Notes: generated by a model not told the origin, from the sequence alone. Shown: positions 25,122-34,916, counted from the stretch's first letter. The stretch is DNA of 64,000 bases from Rhizobium sp. BK313 (GCF_014193655.1 NZ_JACHZQ010000004.1:372001-436000); one strand, 5' to 3'. Numbers and translations are program-made.

Positions 25122-25508
25122 CTAGTGCCGGATTTGAAACGGACTCGCAAAATTATTCCACGGGCACCTTAGACGGTGGGACCGCTGGCGTCGTGCCAGT
25201 CGAATGCCGCGCCCGGCGTCATGAAGGTCAACGGTCTTGCCTACACCGGACATTGTGTCGGCCATTGTGTTCCTACTGACCATCTTGAATTCCTCACCGA
25301 CCATCGGACCTTCAGCCCAAATCCGATTGCCCAGGCTAATTTCCGGAGCAGTCGGATCGCCATCCTTGAAATAGGAAAAGTCGACGTCGTTAAGATTGAA
25401 CACGGTTGAGCGCAGTTGACTAAGTTTTTTGACAGCCTCCGTGACACTCGTGGCGTGGATGTAAGTCTGGCCGCCAGCTTTGACATGGATGGAGAAGATC
25501 CGCCTCAC
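25122..25508 (-). CDS. Hypothetical protein
   Basis: A 128-residue frame with a GTG start. The first 90 residues look protein-like (FSIHVKAGGQTYIHATSVTE; LNDVDFSYFKDGDP; EISLGNRIWAEGPMVGEEF). The last 30 are basic and less convincing, so the true end may be frameshifted. No clear ribosome-binding site is seen. A 64-codon frame (25513-25707) ends four bases upstream, and a leftward terminator lies at 24908-24938. No family is recognised. Confidence 0.4.
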   Translation of the reverse strand: MRRIFSIHVKAGGQTYIHATSVTEAVKKLSQLRSTVFNLNDVDFSYFKDGDPTAPEISLGNRIWAEGPMVGEEFKMVSRNTMADTMSGVGKTVDLHDAGRGIRLARRQRSHRLRCPWNNFASPFQIRH

Positions 25509-25927
25509 ACTTTTAGAAAAGCAATTCTGGCTCGTGGATAATATCGCCGAGGTCTAGCTGAATAGAAAAGTACGGAAAATAGCAGCTATCGATTAAGACG
25601 GAGAGCGTCACGCCCTCCGAAGGTGCATCGATCAAAGACCTTTTCATTTTCGGCTGTCCAATTTTACACGTTCGACGAAACTGATCGAAAGAACTGGGGC
25701 AACACAATTATGTTCCTGCATACCACATCGTGCTCGCTGATGACCGACCGGCCGTCACCGGATATGCAAGTCGTTGGCTGGAGTCACTATACCGACTGAT
25801 ATGCGTCGCACCAGCTCTGATTGTGCCAGACCCCTGATTAGGCTTTGACGAGGCAATTGCGGGAAGAGGCCATCAAAGCCTGCATACGTGACCCGGATCT
25901 AGTGTTGGTTCCTCGCCGCCTGTACTC
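25509..25927. other. Region without a convincing gene
   Basis: It holds a 64-codon leftward frame (25513-25707, ending LDLGDIIHEPELLF) that might be a small gene or remnant. A short rightward frame ends near 25930 (REEAIKACIRDPDLVLVPRR). Neither has a recognised family or good start signals. Confidence 0.25.
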
Positions 25928-26242
25928 CTAGTCCTCGCCATCCGGTATGAACAGTTCGTCTCGCGCCGACATCACTGGCGTCGACGCAACGACGTTTCGA
26001 TTAATATGCCGGTCGATCATTCTTTGGACATCGCCGCTGATACGTCTAGGCACGAGGACCATCTCCAGATCCAAAGCAGCACAGAGAGCTCGAAGTGTGG
26101 CGAGCTCTGGGTTCCCTTTTCCGTTCTCGATTTTTGAAACCTTGGCCTGTGAGATCCTGGCTAGGTCGGCCAGTTTCGCCTGGCTCATGTCGACTGCCTG
26201 GCGGAATACCCGAAACATGGACATGTCTAGCGAAAAGACCAT
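25928..26242 (-). CDS. XRE-family (HipB-like) DNA-binding protein
   Basis: A 104-residue protein with a Cro/C1-type helix-turn-helix: FRQAVDMSQAKLADLARISQ, then KVSKIENGKGNPELATLRAL and CAALDLEMVLVPRR. The V-L-V-P-R-R turn after the HTH is common in HipB-like antitoxins. No HipA-type kinase gene follows, so it is either an orphan antitoxin/regulator or what is left of a toxin-antitoxin pair. Confidence 0.75.
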   Translation of the reverse strand: MVFSLDMSMFRVFRQAVDMSQAKLADLARISQAKVSKIENGKGNPELATLRALCAALDLEMVLVPRRISGDVQRMIDRHINRNVVASTPVMSARDELFIPDGED

Positions 26243-26912
26243 TTGCGAACCTCCCCAGTCTTATCTCGACGGTTTCAAATCGTCGTATGACGAGACACTC
26301 TCCGAGTATCCCGTCAGTTTCGGCCGCGAAATCGATATCCGACTAGCTCAGCTGTCAGGCCAAAGCCGCGAAAATAAGACAACTCGTAGCTTCCGGTGGG
26401 TATTACAATCTAAGCGAAGACTTTCTCGCGGCCCTGCTCCGCTTTCTCAAGGTCCTCCCCTGCAAATGCCCGGAAGCGGTCGCAGTGATTGTCCAGTCTG
26501 AGAGTGATTCTGCGGAGTTTCACAGGGTGGTCGACAGCGACGACTCGGGCAACCTCGAAAGCAACGAAACTATGATCACGATCTTCCTCTCCGCCTGCGA
26601 GCTTTCTCACGATTACGCGCCGTCCACAAGAACCGCCATACCTCCTGCTAATTCTGAACCAGATGTTGGAGGACGATGGCAGGAAGCCGTTGTCACGACT
26701 GGGCGGTTTCGTAAGCAACGGCGAGCACCGTCTCGATGGATATGGCGGAGACGCCTACCCCGTTCTTGCAAATCGCAGGCCGTGACTGTGATGGCGACGA
26801 GAATGCTTTCGACGAGCTGAAGCACGGAATCGGATAGATCGCCACGGGCCAAAACCGCCTCCTAAAAGGCAACCTTGAATCACGCTTCAGGTTATTTTGG
26901 AATCCACCGTTG
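26243..26912. other. 670-base region without a recognisable gene
   Basis: Overlapping frames occur on both strands (for example plus 26485-26820 and minus 26410-26718), but none has a recognised domain or a good start. The sequence may be decayed DNA. Confidence 0.3.
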
Positions 26913-27118
26913 TCAACGGGGCCTGATTTTGGGGCTTTTCAGCTTACGTTTCATCTCAGCAATCATTGCAATGCCAATAAAGCCCAGTGGACCGAAAAAA
27001 AGCCCAGTGCGCACCCGGTCAAAATACGAACTCCTTTAGTGCGTGCCATAATCGGTCCGACGCTGGCGAAAATGAGAGCAACGACAAGAATTCTATAAAG
27101 TACTGATAGATCGCGCAT
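26913..27118 (-). pseudogene. Small membrane protein, probably frameshifted
   Basis: From ATG 27118 a 51-codon frame encodes a hydrophobic start (RILVVALIFASVGPIMARTK). Near 26990-27000 the better protein sequence moves to the next frame (GLFFGPLGFIGIAMIAEMKR, then KLKSPK) and stops at 26913-26915. The two frames together look like one two-helix membrane protein of about 65 residues split by a one-base indel near the run of T. No family is named. Confidence 0.35.
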
Positions 27119-27434
27119 GCCGTCACACTAAGGGCTGTGTCAGCTTACACAATACTCACTGGCCAAGCTGTGCCCGCACATCAACAGTCTCCGCAGACAA
27201 ACATGCAAAGCCGTAACGGTCTGAGGTCGAACTTTGTCAGCACGACCTAGTTAGCAGTTCTAGTATTTCGCCCCATGCAGACGTGGATGATTGTCCGCCG
27301 CTGCAAGTGTTCAGGAGACTCAACGTTCTTCAAAAGATCGTGTTGTCACCGGAGTGTGTGTGGTCGGGCTCGCTAGCTCAGGCTAATTGCGTAAGGCGGT
27401 GAGTACGATGTGCTCTGTTTATAAAGGCTGATCA
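27119..27434. other. Intergenic region, nothing recognised
   Basis: No gene, repeat or clear promoter was seen in this 316-base stretch upstream of the alpha/beta hydrolase gene. Confidence 0.3.
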
Positions 27435-28313
27435 ATGTCGATTTTGAATACCCTGAGTTCCGGACATCATGTTGTCGATATCGATGGAATTCAACAGAGC
27501 TTTCATGTCACGGGCAAAGGGCCGGTGATGGTGGTTCATCCCGGCGGCCCAGGAATTCACTGGCAATATCTTCGTATGCCCCTCTTAGAACGCCATTTTA
27601 CCATGGTCTACCTTGAGCCGATTGGTACAGGTGGTTCAGGCCGATTAGCGGAACATCCGCACGGCTATACTATTGAACACTTTGCAAAACAGCTTCGCAG
27701 GTTTCTTGAAACGCTCGACATTTCTAATGTCATTCTTCTCGGTCATTCGCACGGCGGTTTTGTCATCCAGGAACATACGATCGGAAGCCCAGATCGCATA
27801 TCGGGGATGATCTTGTACTCATCGTCGGCGGTGACAGGCAGTGACTTTATGAGGAACGCCGCAAACGGCATTCAAGCCTTTGCTGATCGCAATCATGCCG
27901 ATGGGCCGGCGGTACTCCAAGCTTGGCAGTCGGTCCCGAAGATGTCGAGCGATAACGACTATACAAAGATAATGCGTGACCTACTCCCCGCTTACTTTGC
28001 CGACGGTGCCCGAGCGAAGCTTGATCTTGAAGCGTTTCGCGCAGGGATTAACGCCACTATTCTCATTGGCAACAACGAACCCTTTGATGCTCGATCGAGA
28101 CTTCAAAGTCTCTCCGTGCGGGCGTTGATTCTCGCAGGTGATCACGATTTCATATGCGGTCCCAAATGGGGAGAAACCCTGCATGACAGCCTTCGAAATT
28201 CCGAGCTGGTACGCTTTGCCCACAGCGGCCATTTCGCCCATCTTGAGCAGCCGGAGGAATTCCTCACCTCGGTACTCGCATTTTTTAAAGCTGATAAGCT
28301 GGACCCGCACTGA
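27435..28313 (+). CDS. Alpha/beta hydrolase
   Basis: A 292-residue hydrolase with HPGGPGIHW (oxyanion region, as in proline iminopeptidases), LEPIGTGGSG, the nucleophile elbow LLGHSHGG (Ser), AGDHDFI (acid Asp) and HSGHFAHLEQPEEF (catalytic His). The triad is complete. The HGGPG-like and E-P-x-G-x-G-x-S motifs place it near prolyl aminopeptidase/esterase-type enzymes. The substrate is unknown. It is an intact gene in a region of decayed ones. Confidence 0.85.
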   Translation: MSILNTLSSGHHVVDIDGIQQSFHVTGKGPVMVVHPGGPGIHWQYLRMPLLERHFTMVYLEPIGTGGSGRLAEHPHGYTIEHFAKQLRRFLETLDISNVILLGHSHGGFVIQEHTIGSPDRISGMILYSSSAVTGSDFMRNAANGIQAFADRNHADGPAVLQAWQSVPKMSSDNDYTKIMRDLLPAYFADGARAKLDLEAFRAGINATILIGNNEPFDARSRLQSLSVRALILAGDHDFICGPKWGETLHDSLRNSELVRFAHSGHFAHLEQPEEFLTSVLAFFKADKLDPH

Positions 28314-28575
28314 GGCCTTAGCCAATCTCAGCTTCCTCGCGGGATCGTCAACTCCGTCTGACTTTGTTTCCAGATAGACCTGACGTCGCCGTCGGTTGGA
28401 TAGCCTTCTCGACATCATAGACTTCGCCGATCCGGTGCATGGCTGGGGTCGCGTCGTGGTGCCAATAGATGATTTTCAGCCAGATAGCGGCAGGGATATA
28501 TTGACCGCCGTTCAACCTTCATGCCCCGCTTAAGATGCAACACTAGCAACGTCCGCCGAGGCCGTCTTTGTCGTG
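28314..28575. other. Intergenic region with a possible coding scrap
   Basis: On the minus strand about 28380-28510 reads Q-Y-I-P-A-A-I-W-L-K-I-I-Y-W-H-H and EVYDVEKAIQPT. It looks like protein sequence but has no start or recognised family; it may be a relic. Confidence 0.25.
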
Positions 28576-29151
28576 TTATTGCTGGTGTTCGTGTTCAATC
28601 GCGCCGCCGACATAAAACTTTTGCGACCTGTAGCGTCGCAATATGCTAAAGGCGATGCCCGCATAAGATGCGACCTTTGAATTGGACGGTGATCCAAAGT
28701 CGTCGGAAGTGCCGCGCCAAAGTGCTTCGTCATTCCCATACCGCCAGATGGCGAGCCATCTGAACATAAGTACGGTCACCACCGTTCCTAACGCGACGCA
28801 TATGCCGACGGGATCGGTCTCATTTGGAAAAAGGTAAAACCACTGACGCGCTTTGTGGCCAAAAAGGAAGGCGAGAAGGGCCGCGTCGACGGAGTAAACC
28901 CAAGCGAAAAGCTGTCAATATTTGCGATCTCCCACAGGAAATCTGAACACATAGCAACAGACTGCAATTGCCGCAGGAAACGACAACACCCAGTTTATAA
29001 CGTCGAGCGAAGTCGCAGGTGGTGATCCGCTATAAAGCTTCGACGAAGGCCTCCAGTTGGGCGTAGACAATACAATAGCAAATTGCTTCCAGAGCATCCA
29101 TTCCTCCCTGATATGCCGCCTTGCAGCGGCGAGCCATTTAAGGAGTGTCAA
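28576..29151 (-). pseudogene. Multi-pass membrane protein interrupted by an in-frame TGA
   Basis: From 29151 the frame encodes MTLLKWLAAARRHIREEW and a hydrophobic helix ending FRFPVGDRKY, then TGA at 28915-28917. In the same frame it continues for 112 more codons with further helices (AWVYSVDAALLAFLFG; GICVALGTVVTVLMF) and a polar tail to the stop at 28576. Such a long open continuation implies one 191-codon gene broken by a single nonsense change. The family is unknown. Confidence 0.65.
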
Positions 29152-29249
29152 AATCTATCGTTAAAATTGCATCTGCAGGAGGATTGCGATAGCGATGTTT
29201 GTAAAAAAGGGTCTCGTGGCATTGCCGTGATGCCACCAAGGGGAGGAGA

Positions 29250-29768
29250 ATGATTAACATTGAAATCTTATCGACCCGAACTGTCGTGAGACCCTTTACG
29301 CCGGAGGATGCCGCCGACGTTTTGGCCTGCATATCGCCCGAAATCACTCGGTTTATGGCTTGGGAACCTCCGGCTTCATTGGCCGACTTCGCTGAAGTTT
29401 GGCAAACCTGGCTTCCCCCAATTGAGAACCGATCCGATCTTCATCTGGTCGCCCGCGCCAAAAGTGACGGCCGTTGCCTCGGCATTATCGGCTTACACGA
29501 TCTGCAATCCGGTACTCCAGAGCTTGGGATATGGCTTCGATATGATGCCCATGGAATGGGGCTCGGCCGCGAGCTGATCGGTGCGATCGCGGCATGGGCA
29601 AGCGAAAACGCCGCCATTGAATATTTCGAATACCCGGTTGCAGAGGATAACATTGCCAGCAGACGGATCGCTGAGGCATATGGTGGCCGTATTGCGGAGC
29701 GACGGATCAATCCAAAATATCGCTCGGTCGTCTACCGCATTCCGCCCATCTCCTCACAGCGGATATAG
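29250..29768 (+). CDS. GNAT-family N-acetyltransferase (RimJ/RimL type)
   Basis: A 172-residue acetyltransferase: RTVVRPFTPEDAADVLACIS at the start, CLGIIGLHD, ELGIWLRYDAHGMGLGRELIG (acetyl-CoA-binding R/Q-x-x-G-x-G/A region as H-G-M-G-L-G-R-E) and DNIASRRIAEAYGGRIAERR, typical of RimJ/RimL. It acetylates an N-terminal amino group or small amine. GGGGAGGAGA precedes the ATG. It is an isolated intact gene. Confidence 0.85.
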   Translation: MINIEILSTRTVVRPFTPEDAADVLACISPEITRFMAWEPPASLADFAEVWQTWLPPIENRSDLHLVARAKSDGRCLGIIGLHDLQSGTPELGIWLRYDAHGMGLGRELIGAIAAWASENAAIEYFEYPVAEDNIASRRIAEAYGGRIAERRINPKYRSVVYRIPPISSQRI

Positions 29769-29932
29769 CCTGGCTGATCGCTGGACGCATGTTGCCGGTA
29801 CTGAAAGTTCAACTCCCCATCGGGATGTATTCAGTTTTTTCGACGTCCACTGGGCTTTCCATGCCTCCAGTGTGCCTGAATATCATCAAAGACGTCTAAA
29901 TTCGCATAGCGCTTGTATTCGAAGGGACGCGA

Positions 29933-30424
29933 ATGAACGAATACCTTAGAAATTTGGTCGGCAATTTTGCAGGGGTAGGTCGGTTTATCGCACCCGACAC
30001 CAGATTGGAGAAATCGCTCCGTCTCGCACTATCGGATACCCTCATTGTCATTGGTCTGTATTCCGTCAACCAAGGTTACGAAGTCGCCTACAGCGACGGT
30101 GAATTTTATCCTCTCCTTCGTCCAGACGGGAACAGTGATCACTATTTTTTCGATATGGTCGGCGCTGTCGCTTGGATTGTCTGTCTTCTTGGCAATCGCC
30201 TGAGAACTTGGTCATGGGCATTCGTGATATTTTTCGCGTGGTGGTGCTATACGGCGACCAGCTATTATCTCGATGACCGCTACTATGTCATGGGTCAGGA
30301 TGGCGGCCTTCCCTGCGGGGAAAGGATCGCTGATCTTCACTTGGGTGTCGGTGCCTTCGGCCTCTGCGCAGCCTTGTTCGCCACGATCTTTAGGTTGAGA
30401 AAGATTGCGGCCCGGCGTATTTGA
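29933..30424 (+). CDS. Hypothetical multi-pass membrane protein
   Basis: A 163-residue protein with about four hydrophobic segments (LSDTLIVIGLYSVN; MVGAVAWIVCLLG; WAFVIFFAWWCYTATSYYL; VGAFGLCAALFATIF) and a basic C-terminus. GAAGGGACGCGA lies just before the ATG. No family is recognised. It precedes, and nearly overlaps, a second hypothetical gene. Confidence 0.55.
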   Translation: MNEYLRNLVGNFAGVGRFIAPDTRLEKSLRLALSDTLIVIGLYSVNQGYEVAYSDGEFYPLLRPDGNSDHYFFDMVGAVAWIVCLLGNRLRTWSWAFVIFFAWWCYTATSYYLDDRYYVMGQDGGLPCGERIADLHLGVGAFGLCAALFATIFRLRKIAARRI

Positions 30425-30476
30425 CTGGAGCGGCTGTAACATTCGTGTGGTGCTTGATGATTTTGGGGTTTGCCTA

Positions 30477-31046
30477 ATGGCGGAATTTTGCCCGCGCTAC
30501 CTCTGGGCAAGCTTGGCAATATCCGCCCTGATTTGGGCGTTCTGCTGGATGGGCGGGAATGACCCCCGTGTTGCGTTTGCAGATTTCAGGGACCTCGGTA
30601 GTGCGGCTTCTGTCGGTCGGCTGGAGATTGGAGCGGCTTACGGCCCCTGGAAACGCAGTTCTCTCTCCGTGATATGCACGCCTAGCCATACCTTCAAGCT
30701 CGTGTTGAAAACGCGACTCTTCCCGTTCGACAGGGATATGGTTCAGAAAGTAGCTCCCGTTAATCAAGGTGACGCCTCGTTGATCTTCGTAGGAAAGGCA
30801 AGAGAGTTTGATCATCACCTACAGGCGTCGCTCAAGGTGGAGCGGTTCGGAGTGATCGACACGATCATCTCCTCGGAGATAGACTTTGATCGGCTAAGAG
30901 ACATAGTCGGCAAGTCGGGCTCAAAGCCGCCTGAGATGGTCAGCGCCCAGTCGCGAGCCTTCGGTGTAAGCATGATTGGTGCCGCCACGACATCTGATCT
31001 GGATGCCTTTCGGCAAGAATGCCTTCAACACCTTGAGAGCATGTAG
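30477..31046 (+). CDS. Hypothetical secreted or anchored protein
   Basis: A 189-residue protein with an N-terminal hydrophobic segment (LWASLAISALIWAFCWMGG) and a soluble remainder (VGRLEIGAAYGPWKRSSLSV; FKLVLKTRLFPFDRD; SLIFVGKAREFDHHLQASLK). It could be a signal anchor or a non-classical signal peptide. A longer frame from 30405 overlaps the previous gene; I prefer 30477, where the hydrophobic segment is N-terminal. No family is recognised. Confidence 0.5.
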   Translation: MAEFCPRYLWASLAISALIWAFCWMGGNDPRVAFADFRDLGSAASVGRLEIGAAYGPWKRSSLSVICTPSHTFKLVLKTRLFPFDRDMVQKVAPVNQGDASLIFVGKAREFDHHLQASLKVERFGVIDTIISSEIDFDRLRDIVGKSGSKPPEMVSAQSRAFGVSMIGAATTSDLDAFRQECLQHLESM

Positions 31047-31949
31047 TTTGTGAACTGCACCAGGTGGCCGCTTCGGGCCGACAGGCGACCACGGCTGGAA
31101 CGCGCCAAAAGCAGACATGCGCTCCCCACGGAGCGGTGACCGATTTGGGGCCGGTTGCGGACTGGCCGCTTTCGTGCATCATTTTGTTGAAGCTGACATC
31201 TGCCTGCACATGCCGTGTTGCCGCTTTCCCATCGGCATTCGAGAACGATTTGCGTACCTTCCGCGCTTCGCACCCTGATTAGGCGCTATTTGCCGATCAC
31301 CAAGGTCGACGTCGATTTCGGACGTGAAGGGCTTCTCGTAAGTCTGGGCGTCATCGCCTTTAAAGCTTACGCCGGCGGCCTTCAACGCTTTGAAGACCCG
31401 GCAGACTGCCGACGTGAACAAAGGCATCAAATCCACATAGACCTGACCTGTGAATCAGCCAGGAACTTTGCCCCCTTTCGACGCCGAAGGTTGACCCCCG
31501 TCTGCGCAGCCTAATTCTTTGCCGGATCGCCACTTCTTTCGACGTGCCAGGGGCCGACCTTCGACGTCTATGGCGGGGTCAAACCCAGCGCCGAAACACA
31601 CCTGCATCTGGTCATTTTCTTTACGTGCCGCCTCCCGTCGCTCAGCGAGGTCAGCAATATGTACACCGTTCAGCCACGGCCTGGGCACGGGTAGCATTGC
31701 GCACATCTACGGGATGGCCGACACCACCCGGTTCGCGGCACAAGCGTGCGAGGACTGCTGTGACGGGGTGATGGCCTGGACGTGGCCGGGCGTCACGCCG
31801 GAGCAGATTGCACGGCTGCCGGAGAACGACGACCGATCAACCGATGATGTCGATCGCAGATGCACCCAGCACAATCTATCACCGCCTTGAGTCTCCGCCC
31901 GCGAACCTAAACACGCGCGGCACTTGGCGGGCGGCCGCCGGCATGTGCC
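31047..31949. other. 900-base region without a convincing gene
   Basis: Short frames only. A leftward frame at about 31280-31440 (FKALKAAGVSFKGDDAQTYE) and a rightward one at about 31700-31850 (GMADTTRFAAQACEDCCDGV, PGVTPEQIARLPEND) look protein-like but lack starts and family. On the minus strand near 31455-31500, two GGGG(T/G)CAA-type blocks in tandem recall ends of IS21-type elements; this is weak. Confidence 0.25.
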
Positions 31950-32723
31950 TTAGGGCGTTGCAGACGCCACCGCGGCGCGAAGCGGCGCGGCGTCGATTTC
32001 TTTGCCGGAGAACGGATCCCTGGCGAGGCCGATGAGCACCACCGTCGCGGCGAAGGCCGTGGTGAAGACAAAGAGCGCCAGCGCCTGGGGCCGCAGGCGC
32101 TCAAGCTGAACGACCGCAACGGCGATCTGGGTCAGCACGCCCAGGACAAACATGGCGAGCCAACTCATGGGGTCGCTCCCGCCAGCGGTCAATGTCAGGC
32201 GCTCCAACCGTGCTTCGCGCACCTCGACAAGTCCCCCGAGAATCGCCTGATGGGCGGCAGTCGGAAGGGTGTCCGTCAGCCCCGGCGCCAGCATCGAGAG
32301 GGTCAGCTTGCGCAATGCCTCGAGGTCTTCAGGTGCTGTGCCCCGTCTCCCGTTCGCCGGCCATTCTCTGGCAATCTCCGACTCCGCGTAGGCGACGGCT
32401 GCTGTCGTGATCGGCCTGCCCGCCGCGCCGAGCGCCTCGGCGAGCCGTAGGATCGTTCGGAGCCCGTCGGCCTCTCGAAAGACTGCAGCCCTAAGATCGG
32501 CATTCCGATGTTGCACATCGTTGGCAAGGAAGGCAGAGAACAGGCCGAAAAGTACAGCGACTGACGCGAAGAAAGGGCCGGTGATGCCGATGCAACTGGC
32601 AAAAAAAGGCCGCGCCGACGACAGATGCGTCAGCCATACGATCCCGACTGCGATCGAATAGAGGAGGACGAAGGGGATGAGGATGATCCCCACTATGCCG
32701 CTACGCAACCACAGATCGATCAT
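31950..32723 (-). CDS. DUF4239 (bestrophin-like) membrane protein
   Basis: A 257-residue membrane protein: two N-terminal helices (IVGIILIPFVLLYSIAVGIV; GITGPFFASVAVLFGLFSAF), FLANDVQHRNADLRAAVFRE (typical of DUF4239), a soluble helical region, and two C-terminal helices (WLAMFVLGVLTQIAVAVVQL; ALALFVFTTAFAATVVLIGL) ending at RDPFSG. The family is distantly bestrophin-like and of unknown function. GAGGAA upstream of ATG 32723 supports this start over the much longer frame from 33173. Confidence 0.75.
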   Translation of the reverse strand: MIDLWLRSGIVGIILIPFVLLYSIAVGIVWLTHLSSARPFFASCIGITGPFFASVAVLFGLFSAFLANDVQHRNADLRAAVFREADGLRTILRLAEALGAAGRPITTAAVAYAESEIAREWPANGRRGTAPEDLEALRKLTLSMLAPGLTDTLPTAAHQAILGGLVEVREARLERLTLTAGGSDPMSWLAMFVLGVLTQIAVAVVQLERLRPQALALFVFTTAFAATVVLIGLARDPFSGKEIDAAPLRAAVASATP

Positions 32724-33153
32724 GGTGATGCAAATTCCTCGATGCGGGCCGCTCGGTTTCTCCGACGAAATACAAGCTGCGTTGCTCGTGCACCAAGCCG
32801 CCGATGTCACGGCTTCCGAGTTGCCTCCATGCAAAGCATAGCACTGGCGGCAATCTGGCGATAGAACTCGCGGTCTCCGTCCTCCATCTCCCTGCGGGGT
32901 GCAAGAAGTGGGGAAGCTTCGGCTATGACCGCGGCAAGGGTGCGACGGATTGGTGGTGCCTGGAGCACCGGACGGAGCCGGCACGATTTGGATCCTTGAC
33001 GCGAGCGGCTTTTCCGACGGGCATGGTGAATCATGGCTTCCCGAGCAGCGTCGCCGTTGCCACGTGAACATGACCATCGGCGCGCGGAAAGGGGCAGAGC
33101 CTCGCCATCCGCCACGGTGTCTCTCCAAGTCGAAACTGAATCCGCACAGTCCC
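32724..33153. other. Intergenic region, no gene recognised
   Basis: A minus-strand frame spans it but has no domain. Its composition resembles read-through noncoding DNA, and it may be where the rest of a transporter operon was lost downstream of the sugar-binding protein. Confidence 0.3.
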
Positions 33154-34137
33154 TCAGAACGGATAGTCGGCAATGTTGTCCCTGTTCACGTTCACCCACG
33201 CCTGCCCGTAGATGACCTTCCCATCGAGCTTGACCGAGTTGTAGCCCTCAAGCTCGAGGTCCATCCCGTCCTTCACTTCCTCGCCGTTCATCACCATCAT
33301 AGCGAGCTTGTTCATCGCGTAGCCAGCAACCGCCGGGTCCCAGAACCCGATGCCATCGACGGCGCCCGTCTCGATGTACCGGCCGGCGATCGAGGGAAGC
33401 GAGGTGCCGAAGACACAAGTCTTGTCCGCGAGCCCGCGCTCCTCGATGGCGAGCCCGATGCCGGCGACGTCAGTCGAGGCAGACCCTTGTAATCCCTTGA
33501 CATTCGGGAAGGCTCGCAGCATCTCCTGCGCCTTCTCGTAGGCCTTCTGCTGGTCGTCGAAGGTCTCGTTCTTGTCCCCGACCAGCCTCATGTTCGGGTA
33601 CTTTTCCTTCTGGTAGGCGATCGCCCCGTCGACCCACTGGTTATGGGTCTGGCTGGTCAGCGACCCGACGAACACCGCATACTCGCCCTCGCCGCCCATG
33701 CACTGGGCGAGGTGTTCCATCAGGTTCGCGCCGAAGGCCTCGTTCTGGAAGGCCTCGAGATCGTACTTGGTGTTCTTTTGCGACGCCGCCTCGTGGGTGA
33801 TGACGGTGATGCCGCTTTCCATCGCCTTGCCGAGCACCGGCTCAAGCGCCTCGGGCGACATCGGCACGACCGCTAGCGCGTTGACCCCTTGAGCGATCAT
33901 GTCCTCGATCAGCGCCACCTGCTGCTGCGGATCAGCCTGCGCCGGCCCGACCTCGAAGGCGTCGGCGCCGGTGTCGGTGGCAAACTTCTTCACGCCTTCT
34001 TCCATGCGGTTGAACCACCGGATACCGGCGATCTTCACCACAGTCGCGATCTTCGGCTTGTCCTGCGCAGCGAGCGGCGTGGTCAGCGCAATGCCGGTCA
34101 GTGCGGTGCAGGCAAGCAAAGTCAGTGCGGTCTTCAT
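33154..34137 (-). CDS. Orphan sugar ABC transporter substrate-binding protein (rhamnose/AI-2 type)
   Basis: A 327-residue periplasmic binding protein. Signal peptide MKTALTLLACTALTGIALTT with cleavage after P-L-A-A. The mature part is a type-I ribose-binding fold: IATVVKIAGIRWFNRMEEGV, VGPAQADPQQQVALIEDMIA, GVNALAVVPMSPEALEP, GITVITHEA and FVGSLTSQTHNQWVDGAI, closest in style to rhamnose/autoinducer-2-type proteins (RhaS, LsrB). AAGGAGGAG fixes the start at 34137. No permease or ATPase gene follows, which is unusual for this normally operonic gene. Confidence 0.8.
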   Translation of the reverse strand: MKTALTLLACTALTGIALTTPLAAQDKPKIATVVKIAGIRWFNRMEEGVKKFATDTGADAFEVGPAQADPQQQVALIEDMIAQGVNALAVVPMSPEALEPVLGKAMESGITVITHEAASQKNTKYDLEAFQNEAFGANLMEHLAQCMGGEGEYAVFVGSLTSQTHNQWVDGAIAYQKEKYPNMRLVGDKNETFDDQQKAYEKAQEMLRAFPNVKGLQGSASTDVAGIGLAIEERGLADKTCVFGTSLPSIAGRYIETGAVDGIGFWDPAVAGYAMNKLAMMVMNGEEVKDGMDLELEGYNSVKLDGKVIYGQAWVNVNRDNIADYPF

Positions 34138-34332
34138 TGTTGCTCCTCCTTGCGTTCCGTTCAGTATAGTCCAATCAGCCTCCGGCTCCACAAGCCCCAA
34201 TCAGGTGACAGTCCGCCTGGGGGCGGCCTCGGCCGCGAGGTCCCGGAGCGCCGCGGCTTCTTGAGGTGAGCTCTGGCCAAGGACGTGTCGCCGTCGCAGG
34301 GCGGCTTTTTAGCTGGATGCCGGCCTAACTGT

Positions 34333-34866
34333 CTAACTGCCGTCGATCGCCTCGCCGATGCGGGCGATTGCCTGCTAATAGACACTCGCGGAGTTCCAGC
34401 CAGCGATGGCGCCCATATTGCCTTGATAGCCCCCGCCGGCCCGCCAACCGTGCGCCCCGAGGAAGTTGGCCGTTGACATCAGGGCAGTACTCGTGTCGCG
34501 CATGTTCCTGCTGCCGACGCCGTACTTCAAGACATTCCCGGGCAGGAACCCGGTTTGGCCGATCTCGCCGTGCATGGCGCCGACCGAGCGGGCGCTCAGC
34601 ACGCCGTTGTCGACCAGCTTGAGCGCCGCGATGGCATGCGGCGCGAAGAATTGCAGGCGGCGGCAATCGTAGGCGAGCGTGACGATTGCCGACACAGTGT
34701 TCTGGTTGCCCATGGAGGCGCCAAAGCCGGTCTCCATACCCCAGATGGCGAGCAACACCCCGGCGAGCACGCCGTACGTACGCTCGATGTTGCCGAAGAG
34801 TGCTGCGTTCGCCGTCTTGAGCGATTGGCCCTTGGAAATAATCGCGGACCCACCACGTCGTCTCAT
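34333..34866 (-). pseudogene. Lytic murein transglycosylase (MltB type), truncated and with an in-frame TAG
   Basis: The readable part begins at ISKGQSLKTANAALFG and includes IERTYGVLAGVLLAIWGMET with the catalytic Glu, GNQNTVSAIVTLAYDCRR, GEIGQTGFLPGNVLKYG and GAIAGWNSASVY. It then meets TAG (34375-34377). The same frame continues QAIARIGEAIDGS to a second TAG at 34333, the expected C-terminus, so CAG to TAG is likely. The 5' half with the signal peptide is missing, with homology ending near 34866. Confidence 0.85.
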
Positions 34867-34916
34867 AAGGTTGTCGACCGAGCCGCTGAAAGCCTTGTTG
34901 GCGGAGCGTTGTCGCG

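Noticed and set aside
25928..26242. Toxin-antitoxin system with the HipB-like protein
   Set aside because: No HipA-like or other toxin frame is found on either side, so only an orphan regulator is reported.
28915..28917. TGA as a possible selenocysteine codon
   Set aside because: No recognisable selenoprotein motif surrounds it, and other genes nearby carry TAG/TAA lesions of the same kind, so a nonsense mutation is simpler.
31455..31500. IS21-type terminal repeats
   Set aside because: Two imperfect GGGG(T/G)CAA blocks are too short, and no istA/istB sequence accompanies them.
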